From Deltaproteobacteria bacterium (GTDB lineage Bacteria > Myxococcota > Polyangia > Polyangiales > B10-G4): DNA of 8,938 nucleotides. Location of the stretch: the NCBI GenBank assembly GCA_019312705.1, contig JAFDCW010000254.1, positions 1-8,938 on the forward strand. Reading direction: 5' to 3'. The notes beneath the pieces are model-generated. The model did not search any database. It saw only the letters and a list, made by a program, of their open reading frames with translations, and was not told where the DNA came from. Made by a program: the position numbers and the translations under genes. How positions within the stretch are numbered: the first letter of the stretch is position 1; the number at the start of each line of letters is the position of its first letter. Of the stretch, positions 1 through 5,411 are shown in pieces.

Positions 1-286
1 GGTCGAAGTACTGAGTTTCCGCCTCGGCATCTGGCATGTTCGGGCGCGTGTTGCAGAAGGTGCACTCGAACTTGCAGAACGGGACGTGCAGGTAGACGGT
101 GATCTCGTCCTCGCCGGTCAGCGCCGTGCGCAGGCTCGTGAAGAACTCATCCCCTTTCCGCACGCTGAAGCGTTGGAGGTTCTCTGGGATGACGAAATCC
201 GGCAGGTTCTTCGTGTACCCTTGGATCCCGTAGTACAGCCCGTCTCGGATCTTCGCCTGGAGGGCCTTGTCTTCGGTGCTTGTCAT
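1..286 (-). CDS. HemN-like radical SAM protein, N-terminal part (runs off window)
   Basis: Reading leftward from the ATG at 286-284, 95 codons are open to the window edge, so only the N-terminus is present. The deduced protein has YLHVPF directly before Cys71-x3-Cys75-x2-Cys78, the 4Fe-4S binding motif of radical SAM enzymes. The flanking Y-h-H-h-P-F-C context is that of the HemN/coproporphyrinogen III oxidase-like branch, and the position near residue 70 also fits that branch. Such enzymes cleave S-adenosylmethionine to start radical chemistry in the cytoplasm. The start is supported by AGAAGGA 7 nt upstream. The gene lies 24 bp behind the acyl carrier protein gene and is probably co-transcribed with it. 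A true HemN in haem synthesis needs no carrier protein, so a HemN-like enzyme acting on a carrier-bound acyl chain is an alternative. The substrate cannot be told from this fragment. Confidence 0.85.
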   Translation of the reverse strand, partial: MTSTEDKALQAKIRDGLYYGIQGYTKNLPDFVIPENLQRFSVRKGDEFFTSLRTALTGEDEITVYLHVPFCKFECTFCNTRPNMPDAEAETQYFD

Positions 287-310
287 GTGCGCGTCCTTCT
301 GCGGCGCCAC

Positions 311-589
311 CTACAAGGCGGCCGGCTTCTTCGCCAGCTCGCCTGCGAGATGACTCGCGAGGCTCTTGACGCTAGCGAAGACCTTCCTGGTGTCCTCGTC
401 GTCGGCCTTGATGCGGACGCCGAATTTCTTGTCGACTGCGATGGCGAGTTCGAGCGCGTCGATCGAATCGAGGCCGAGGCCATCTCCGAAGAGCGCGTTC
501 TCCGAGACGATCTCCTCGGGTTTCACGTCTTCGAGCATCAGTGACTCGACGATGACTTCTTTGAGCTGCTTCTCGAGGTCTTGATTCAT
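311..589 (-). CDS. Acyl carrier protein
   Basis: This 92-residue acidic protein has the length and pattern of an acyl carrier protein, which carries acyl chains as thioesters on a 4'-phosphopantetheine arm. The attachment motif G-L-D-S-I-D-A-L-E-L puts the modified serine at Ser42, after a helix-I segment (residues 1-20) and the usual loop with GDGLGLD. The C-terminus has a Lys-rich end (GELAKKPAAL) not seen in housekeeping AcpP. A GGAG ribosome site sits 6 nt before the ATG at 589. The gene is followed by the radical SAM gene 24 bp downstream. No fabD/F/G or ketosynthase gene is beside it here, so it is more likely a dedicated carrier for a specialised lipid, polyketide or similar pathway continuing to the left than the main fatty acid ACP. 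That role is inferred from context only. Confidence 0.9.
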   Translation of the reverse strand: MNQDLEKQLKEVIVESLMLEDVKPEEIVSENALFGDGLGLDSIDALELAIAVDKKFGVRIKADDEDTRKVFASVKSLASHLAGELAKKPAAL

Positions 590-604
590 GGGAAGCTCCG
601 GTTT

Positions 605-886
605 CTAGCCCCAGAGTAGAGCACGCGACTCACCGCTTCGCAGCCCTACTGTACTGATCACGTTACAGCGACGAGCGGTACTTCGCAGAATGGGCGCTAT
701 GGAACCTCGACGGGCTTCATGTTTACCATCTGCCCAGAGGTCGTTGCGCCAGCCGAAGAAGCCGGTCTCCTTGCCGCCAAAGAGCCAAACGTCGTCCGCC
801 CCATCGGTGAAGAGTGGGTAGTCGAGGCGCAAGCATAGCCCATGAAACGCCGGCATGCAGTGGTGGGAGGAGGCCCCGTGGGCTCA
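605..886 (-). pseudogene. Kelch-repeat-like gene fragment in a gap between genes
   Basis: This stretch follows the stop codon of the MDR gene and has no convincing intact gene. In the same minus-strand frame as that stop, an ORF from the ATG at 856 to a stop at 605 includes FTDGADDVWLFGG (about 810-770) and GWRNDLW (about 755-735). These resemble the W-h-F-G-G and N-D-L-W landmarks of one kelch beta-propeller blade. After NDLW the reading loses kelch character, and the last codons coincide with the ACP promoter. I see no ribosome site before 856. The simplest view is the remnant of a longer kelch-type protein, or a chance reading. One blade alone could not fold as a propeller. Confidence 0.3.
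613..618 (-). promoter_or_regulatory. Candidate -10 box for the ACP/radical SAM operon
   Basis: On the minus strand TACTCT (618 to 613) is followed by GGGGCTAG, which would place transcription start near 606 and leave a leader of about 17 nt with GGAG at 599-596. No convincing -35 element is seen. The same ten bases, TACTCTGGGG, recur just before the CAP-domain lipoprotein gene at 8357-8366. Confidence 0.35.
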
Positions 887-1864
887 CGATAGGTCGTGCG
901 AAAGCACCACGGCGCCGATGCGCTCCTCGGTCTCGACGCGACGGTGAGCCTCGGGTGCCTCTTCCAAGGACAGCACACGATCGATGGGCACCTCGAGCTC
1001 GCCCCGGGCGAGCATGTCGGCGAGGTCCTCGAGTTCTTCCGGCTTTTCACCAGCGAAGGCGAAGATGACGTCCTTGTTGGTGAACGTGGAGGTGAGCACC
1101 GAGCGCAGCATGTCGCTGAGGCGTGGGTTTCCGAGCACGTAGCGGCCCCCCGGAGAGAGGCAACGCAGGCACGCGCCGTAGCTGCTGCTGACGACCATGT
1201 CGAAGACGACGTCGTAGGTCTGCCCGGACTGCGTGAAGTCCTCGGTCCGGTAGTCGACGAAGTGGTCGGCGCCGATGCCGCGCACCATCGCCTCTTTGTA
1301 GTCGGCGTCGACGGCCGTGACCTCGGCGCCCATCTGCTTGGCGATCTGCACGGCGAAGGCGCCGATGCTGCCGGCGGCGCCGTTGATGAGCACGCGCTCG
1401 CCGGGCCTTATCGCGGCGCGGCGCATGAAGTGCAGCGCGTTGAGCCCGCCCAGCGGCACTGCGGCCGCGGCCTCGAAGCTCACGCTCGGTGGTTTCTTGG
1501 CGAGCGTGGCCGTGGCCGGCACCTTCACGTACTGCCCGTACGCCCCCATGCCCATGCCCGCGCTGCCGAAGACCTCGTCACCGGGCGCGTAGCCGGTTAC
1601 CTCTGTACCGACCGTCTCGATGACGCCAGAGAAGTAGCCCCCGAGGATCGTGCGACGCGGCCGGCGCACACCAAAAGCGAGGCGAAGGGGCAGCCAGAAC
1701 CACTTCACCGGAAAGCGGAAGCGACGCAGCTCGCAATCGGCTTTGGTCGCTTCGGCGGCGTGCACGCGGATCAAGAGATCGGCCGGGCCGGGCGAAGGCT
1801 TGTCGACCTCCTGCACGTGCAAGACGTCGGGCGAGCCATAGGCGTTGTATACGATCGCCTTCAT
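884..1864 (-). CDS. NAD(P)H:quinone oxidoreductase-type MDR protein
   Basis: The 326-residue product is a cytoplasmic medium-chain dehydrogenase/reductase of the quinone oxidoreductase type (QOR/zeta-crystallin-like), expected to use NADPH to reduce quinones or activated alkenes. Visible family marks are the N-terminus MKAIVYNAYGSPDVL, the GYAPGDEVFG segment near residue 91, and the Rossmann nucleotide loop NGAAGSIGAFAVQIAK at 161-176. Further marks are GADHFVDY near 198 and SPGGRYVLG near 237. The GHE motif and the Cys cluster of zinc alcohol dehydrogenases are absent, so it should be zinc-free. I chose the ATG at 1864 because homology begins exactly there; the frame stays open to 2017, but that extension is Ser/Pro/Thr-rich and unlike the family. 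No Shine-Dalgarno precedes 1864; TACAAT lies 6 nt upstream, suggesting a leaderless mRNA. Its substrate cannot be inferred from the neighbours. Confidence 0.88.
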   Translation of the reverse strand: MKAIVYNAYGSPDVLHVQEVDKPSPGPADLLIRVHAAEATKADCELRRFRFPVKWFWLPLRLAFGVRRPRRTILGGYFSGVIETVGTEVTGYAPGDEVFGSAGMGMGAYGQYVKVPATATLAKKPPSVSFEAAAAVPLGGLNALHFMRRAAIRPGERVLINGAAGSIGAFAVQIAKQMGAEVTAVDADYKEAMVRGIGADHFVDYRTEDFTQSGQTYDVVFDMVVSSSYGACLRCLSPGGRYVLGNPRLSDMLRSVLTSTFTNKDVIFAFAGEKPEELEDLADMLARGELEVPIDRVLSLEEAPEAHRRVETEERIGAVVLSHDLS

Positions 1865-2051
1865 GGTCGTATTGTACGCGAGTCGCGCCGGGGGCGCGAA
1901 GGGCGCCAATGTCGTCTTCGGCCCAAACGCCAACGTGACGATCCGCGGAGGCATGGAGATCGAAGAGGGCGCCAATGTGCGCATCGAAGGTGACTTGGAG
2001 TTCGTGCTCGAGATCATCGAGCTCGGCGACGGAGTGCCGGACGAGCACTAG
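1863..2051 (+). CDS. Small ORF or gene remnant, GANV-type repeats (doubtful)
   Basis: A 62-codon rightward ORF begins at an ATG overlapping the divergent MDR start codon (the two share the CATG at 1862-1865) and ends at 2051. I do not recognise a family. The product has repeated A-N-V elements with spaced Gly and alternating hydrophobic residues (GANVVFGPNANV, then EEGANVRIEG), a pattern like one or two turns of a beta-helix, and an acidic tail. About 52 of 62 codons end in G or C, as in real genes here. However, the third positions coincide with those of the opposite MDR frame, so this is not independent proof. No ribosome site or signal peptide is visible. It could be the 3' end of a decayed larger gene, a small real protein, or a chance ORF over the MDR promoter. 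Confidence 0.3.
   Translation: MVVLYASRAGGAKGANVVFGPNANVTIRGGMEIEEGANVRIEGDLEFVLEIIELGDGVPDEH
1871..1900 (-). promoter_or_regulatory. Candidate leaderless promoter of the MDR gene
   Basis: On the minus strand TACAAT (1876-1871) ends 6 nt before the ATG at 1864, with TTCGCG at 1900-1895 as a weak -35 at 18 bp spacing. Transcription would then start at or next to the start codon. It lies inside the opposite-strand small ORF. Confidence 0.35.
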
Positions 2052-2063
2052 AGCGGCGACCGC

Positions 2064-2519
2064 TCAGAGGTAGGGCCCGCAGCGACTGCTAAACATGTGG
2101 CAGGTGTAGCGCTCGGGCTCCGGACAATGGTCCGCCGATGTGCATGCGCATGCGTCGATGGGCAGGCAGCGGTCGGCCCAGCAGCTGCCGTCGACCTCGG
2201 GGACCTGCCCATCGGGACAGTCGGGCCGTATCAGGCGACACCTCACGGTGGAGTCGTCACAGTTCGCCCCGCCGGCGTCCGCCATCGAGCCAGTGTCCGC
2301 GGCGCCACTGTCACCGGGGCTCGCGTCGTCCGTGGTACCGGAGTCACCCGCGCTCGAATCCCCCGAGCTGGAGTCGGCGGTCGCGCTGTCGGAAGTCGTC
2401 GCGCTGTCCATGGCGGTTGCGTCTGTACCGCTGTCCGTAGCCCCGCCCCCGTCATCACCGCAGCCCCAGAAACAAAGAGCAAAGACCAGGCACCAGGAAG
2501 AAATGACGAACACGCGCAT
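2064..2519 (-). CDS. Small Cys-rich lipoprotein with Asp/Ser/Ala/Thr linker
   Basis: This is a 151-residue secreted protein of unknown function. A hydrophobic signal peptide (residues 1-19) ends at FWG-Cys20, a loose lipobox lacking the usual Leu at -3, followed by GDDGGG; the Asp at +2 fits many bacterial lipoproteins only loosely. Residues 27-85 are a low-complexity Asp/Ser/Ala/Thr linker. Residues 87-151 hold ten cysteines (87, 94, 101, 113, 118, 124, 126, 132, 140, 147) around CPDGQVPEVDGSC, enough for five disulfides in a compact extracytoplasmic module. The start at 2519 is set by GGAGG 5 nt upstream; a longer frame back to 2738 overlaps the divergent acetate kinase gene and is rejected. 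Similar linker-plus-Cys modules occur in the FG-GAP and CAP lipoproteins to the right, so it belongs to the same kind of surface protein repertoire. Confidence 0.8.
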   Translation of the reverse strand: MRVFVISSWCLVFALCFWGCGDDGGGATDSGTDATAMDSATTSDSATADSSSGDSSAGDSGTTDDASPGDSGAADTGSMADAGGANCDDSTVRCRLIRPDCPDGQVPEVDGSCWADRCLPIDACACTSADHCPEPERYTCHMFSSRCGPYL

Positions 2520-2537
2520 GCGGACCTCCAAGTCACG

Positions 2538-2567
2538 ACAATAGATGCTCCGGGCTCTCCGCGCCAA
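2538..2567 (-). promoter_or_regulatory. Candidate promoter of the small lipoprotein gene
   Basis: On the minus strand TTGGCG (2567-2562) and TATTGT (2543-2538) are separated by 18 bp. Transcription would start near 2531, giving a leader of about 12 nt that contains the GGAGG at 2529-2525. Confidence 0.4.
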
Positions 2568-2585
2568 CGACTCGCGCGTTGCTGA

Positions 2586-2591
2586 TAGGCT
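2586..2591 (+). promoter_or_regulatory. Candidate -10 box, leaderless ackA-pduL
   Basis: TAGGCT ends 7 nt before an in-frame GTG at 2599, itself two codons before the ATG at 2605. No Shine-Dalgarno lies before either codon. This suggests a leaderless message that starts translation at 2599 or 2605. No good -35 is seen. Confidence 0.3.
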
Positions 2592-2604
2592 GCGCGCCGT
2601 GACC

Positions 2605-4374
2605 ATGAACATTCTCGTCATCAACTGCGGCTCGAGCAGTGTGAAATACCAGGTGCTGAACCCCGCCGAGAAGGCGCCGACCGTGCGCGGCACGATCGAG
2701 CGGGTCGGCGAAGGTGGCCGCACCCACGCCGATGCCATCGCCGAGGTTCTCGCCGCGGTCGACGTCTCATCGATCGACGCGGTGGGCCATCGCGTCGTGC
2801 ACGGCGGCGAGCGGTTTCATGACGCGACGCTGATCGACGACGTGGTCTTCCTCGCGATCCAGGCCTGCGTGCCCCTCGCGCCGCTACACAACCCCGCGAA
2901 CCTCGCGGGCATCAACGCCGCCCGGGACGCCCTCCCGGATGTGCCCCACGTGGCCGTCTTCGATACCTCGTTCCACTCGCGTATGCCGCGGCGGTCCCGA
3001 ACCTACGCCCTCGACCCGGACCTCGCGGCCAAACACGGCTTTCGGCGTTTCGGGTTTCACGGCACATCCCACGCCTACGTGACGGCCCTCGCGGCGGAAC
3101 ACCTCGGCCGTCCCCTCGACCAGCTGCGCATCGTCAGCTGTCACCTCGGAAGCGGGGCGAGCTGCGCCGCGGTGGAGCTCGGGCATAGCGTCGAGACCAG
3201 CATGGGCATGACGCCCCTCGAGGGCCTCGTGATGAGTACGCGCTCCGGGGATCTCGACCCCGGCCTGGTGCTGGCCCTGGCCAAGGCCGAAGGCATCGAC
3301 CGTGCCGAGGCCATTCTCAATCGAGAGAGCGGCCTCGCGGGCGTCTCCGGCCATGGCAAGGACCTGCGCGACATCCAGGCCGCGGCCGCCGAAGGAGACG
3401 ACCGCGCGCGGCTGGCGATCTCAGTTTTCGCCCACCGGGTACGAAAATACATCGGCGCCTACGCGGCGGTCATGGGCGGCGTCGACGCCGTGATCATGAC
3501 CGCTGGCATCGGTGAAAACAGCGCGAGCATGCGGCGACGCATCCTCCAGCGCTTCGACTTCCTCGGCCTCGTCCTCGACGACGACGAGAACCAGGACGCC
3601 AACGTGAGCGCCGAGTCCCCGGTGCACCCCATCCACGCCGACACTTCCAACGTCAAGGTGCTGGTCGTCGCCACCGACGAAGAGCGCATGATCGCCCGCG
3701 AGACGGTGCGGGTCGCCGGTGGCCGGACGGCGGTGAAGCAGCCCGGGCCCATTCCCATCGCCATCAGCGGGCGCCACGTGCACCTGGACCGGGCCACGAT
3801 GGACGGGCTCTTCGGCCCCGGCAGCGAGCTCACGGTTTACAAAGAGATCTCTCAGCCCGGCCAGTTCGCGTCCGAGCAGCGCGTCACCCTGGTCGGGCCC
3901 CGGGGCCAGATCGAGCGCGTTCGCGTATTGGGTCCCCTGCGCGGCAAGGCCCAGGTCGAGGTGTCCCGCACCGACGAGTTCAAGCTCGGCGTCGACGCGC
4001 CGATCCGCGGTTCGGGCAAGGTCGAGGGGTCGGCGCCCATTCGCCTCGTCGGCCCGGCCGGCACCGTCGACCTCAAGGAGGGCCTCATCTGCGCCTGGCG
4101 CCACGTGCACATGACCACGGCCGACGCCGAAGCGTATGGCGTCGAGCACGGCGACGAAGTGGAAGTCGCCGTGACCGGGGGTCCCCGGGACCTCGTCTTC
4201 GGCGACGTGCTGGTGCGGGTGAAGGACAGCTACCTGCTCGAGATGCACATCGACACCGACGAGGCCAACGCCGCCGAGCTCTCCCGGGGGGCGAGTGGCG
4301 CCCTCGTCGACGAGCCCGATACCTACGTCACCCCCGAGGGCGGCGCGCAGGCGCAGTTGAGAAGCCGGCGCTGA
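2605..4374 (+). CDS. Acetate kinase fused to PduL-type phosphotransacylase
   Basis: This 589-residue fusion carries both enzymes linking acetyl-CoA to acetate plus ATP through acetyl phosphate. Residues 1-373 are acetate kinase (ASKHA fold). NCGSSSVK is at 7-14, GHRVVHGG with Arg63, PLHNP with His95 and FDTSFH with Asp120. FGFHGTSH with catalytic-type His152, STRSGDLDP with Arg213, GIGEN at 301 and DEER near 358 follow. It is about 25 residues shorter than usual AckA, missing part of the region after residue 25. Residues 380-575 are a PduL-type phosphate acyltransferase with the expected metal ligands: His391 and His393 in GRHVHL, Glu424, His500 and His502 in RHVHM, and His548. The linker is only about 6 residues. 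No microcompartment shell gene or encapsulation peptide is seen, so a cytosolic enzyme is likely. The start is the ATG at 2605, where homology begins; an in-frame GTG at 2599 is possible. Preference for acetyl over propionyl substrates is not decided. Confidence 0.93.
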   Translation: MNILVINCGSSSVKYQVLNPAEKAPTVRGTIERVGEGGRTHADAIAEVLAAVDVSSIDAVGHRVVHGGERFHDATLIDDVVFLAIQACVPLAPLHNPANLAGINAARDALPDVPHVAVFDTSFHSRMPRRSRTYALDPDLAAKHGFRRFGFHGTSHAYVTALAAEHLGRPLDQLRIVSCHLGSGASCAAVELGHSVETSMGMTPLEGLVMSTRSGDLDPGLVLALAKAEGIDRAEAILNRESGLAGVSGHGKDLRDIQAAAAEGDDRARLAISVFAHRVRKYIGAYAAVMGGVDAVIMTAGIGENSASMRRRILQRFDFLGLVLDDDENQDANVSAESPVHPIHADTSNVKVLVVATDEERMIARETVRVAGGRTAVKQPGPIPIAISGRHVHLDRATMDGLFGPGSELTVYKEISQPGQFASEQRVTLVGPRGQIERVRVLGPLRGKAQVEVSRTDEFKLGVDAPIRGSGKVEGSAPIRLVGPAGTVDLKEGLICAWRHVHMTTADAEAYGVEHGDEVEVAVTGGPRDLVFGDVLVRVKDSYLLEMHIDTDEANAAELSRGASGALVDEPDTYVTPEGGAQAQLRSRR

Positions 4375-4408
4375 GCGCCGACTCTTCCGCGAACTCGGCG
4401 CCGCTCAG
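4371..4408. terminator. Bidirectional hairpin between convergent genes
   Basis: The 30 bp gap between ackA-pduL and arsM is an inverted repeat. GCGCCGA (4375-4381) pairs with TCGGCGC (4395-4401) around a 13-nt loop. An alternative outer pairing CTGAGC (4371-4376) with GCTCAG (4403-4408) includes both stop codons. There is no T-run, so it may stop transcription weakly or mainly stabilise the two 3' ends. Confidence 0.4.
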
Positions 4409-5295
4409 CAGCAGCCGCTGGGCTTGATGGCCTCGATGGTGGCCGAGACGATCAGCTCCTCGATGCCGCGGCCCGGGGCCCAGTCGCGGATGAAGTCCTT
4501 CGACTCGTTCTTCGGCGCGATGGCGATCTCGCAGAAGCCCGCGTCATTCATCATGGCCTCGAGCTCGTCAATGAGGGTCGCCCCGGCCATGCAGCCCGAG
4601 AACAGTTCTTTGCTCTCGCGAATCTCTTTCGGGAGTTCTGCGGTGGTCACCAGATCGGAGATGGCCAGGCGCCCGCCCTTCTTGAGCACGCGGAAGGCCT
4701 CGCGGAAGACCTGGGCCTTGTTGGGCGAAAGGTTGATGACGCAGTTGGAGATGATGACGTCGACGATCCCGTCGGCGACGGGCATGTGCTCGATCTCGCC
4801 GAGGCGGAACTCGACGGTTTCGTAGGCGCCATTTTCGGCGTTGCGGCGCGCTTTGCTGACCATGTCCGGCGTCATGTCGATGCCGATCACCCGGCCCTCG
4901 ACGCCGACCTCGGGGGCAGCGAGGAAGCAGTCGAAGCCGCCGCCGGAGCCGAGATCCACGACGACCTCACCGGGCGACAGCCCTGCGATGGCTCGGGGAT
5001 TGCCGCAGCCGAGGCCCATGTCGGCCCCTTGGGGAACGCTCTTCAGGTCGTCTTCGGTGTAGCCCAGGCGGGTCGAGATGAGCGATGCGATCTGGGCGTC
5101 ATCGGAGACGCCGCAGCAGCTCGTCGCGACCCCGGTAGCGGTCCCGGCGTTGCTCGCGTTGGCGACCTTGGCGTAGTCTTGGCGGACCTGGTCGCGCACC
5201 GAGTCGGCGCTGGCGGCCCGGGTTGCGTCGGCGGAAGAAGCGGTGGAGGTGGGCTCGGCAGGCGTGCCGCCGCAGCAAGAGGTCGATTCGGCCAT
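4405..5295 (-). CDS. arsM: Arsenite methyltransferase
   Basis: The 296-residue protein is an ArsM-type S-adenosylmethionine methyltransferase, which methylates trivalent arsenic bound to cysteines and gives volatile or less retained products. The SAM-binding motif VDLGSGGGFDC spans 113-123, with IGIDMTPDMV near 137 and a motif-IV-like IISNCVINLSP at 181-191. The cysteines expected for As(III) binding are present in family context: Cys60-Cys61, Cys97 in LGCGNP, Cys185 in SNCVINL and Cys235 in SGCMAG. Cys-Cys pairs also occur at the N-terminus (7-8) and as the last two residues (295-296). Residues 10-32 are an Ala/Ser/Thr-rich linker after the first pair. The ATG at 5295 is preceded by a weak AGAAG about 5 nt upstream; an upstream TTG at 5331 is less likely. 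No arsR or other ars gene is in the window, so it stands alone here. Confidence 0.92.
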   Translation of the reverse strand: MAESTSCCGGTPAEPTSTASSADATRAASADSVRDQVRQDYAKVANASNAGTATGVATSCCGVSDDAQIASLISTRLGYTEDDLKSVPQGADMGLGCGNPRAIAGLSPGEVVVDLGSGGGFDCFLAAPEVGVEGRVIGIDMTPDMVSKARRNAENGAYETVEFRLGEIEHMPVADGIVDVIISNCVINLSPNKAQVFREAFRVLKKGGRLAISDLVTTAELPKEIRESKELFSGCMAGATLIDELEAMMNDAGFCEIAIAPKNESKDFIRDWAPGRGIEELIVSATIEAIKPSGCC

Positions 5296-5375
5296 GCTTA
5301 CTTCTCTGCGCTCAGTCGGGGTGACAGTCAATGGACCTTCGATGGCCCAAAAGATCGAGCCCGCATTTCACGGCG

Positions 5376-5404
5376 TTGACGGCCGTACCGCCCTCTGCTT
5401 TTCT
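5376..5404 (+). promoter_or_regulatory. Candidate leaderless promoter of the FG-GAP lipoprotein
   Basis: TTGACG (5376-5381) and TTTTCT (5399-5404) are spaced by 17 bp. The -10 ends 7 nt before the GTG at 5412, so transcription would begin at the start codon. This is the best -35 match in the window. Confidence 0.4.
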
Positions 5405-5411
5405 CTACGAC

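Noticed and set aside
86..544. Rightward open frame opposite the radical SAM and ACP genes
   Set aside because: Both minus-strand genes have family motifs and ribosome sites; this frame has none.
896..1993. Rightward open frame of 365 codons opposite the MDR gene
   Set aside because: Shadow of the MDR gene; His/Arg/Gly/Ala-rich composition and no recognisable motif.
1865..2017. N-terminal extension of the MDR protein to the ATG at 2017
   Set aside because: The 51 added residues are Ser/Pro/Thr-rich and unlike the family, whose N-terminus matches exactly at 1864.
3421..4248. Leftward open frame opposite the PduL half
   Set aside because: Antisense to a gene with conserved catalytic residues; composition typical of a shadow frame.
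2605..4374. Bacterial microcompartment locus suggested by the PduL domain
   Set aside because: No BMC shell proteins, aldehyde dehydrogenase or encapsulation peptide are visible in the window.
5331..5411. Earlier ATG at 5331 for the FG-GAP lipoprotein
   Set aside because: It would put 27 polar residues before the signal peptide and overlaps the proposed promoter; GTG 5412 fits better.
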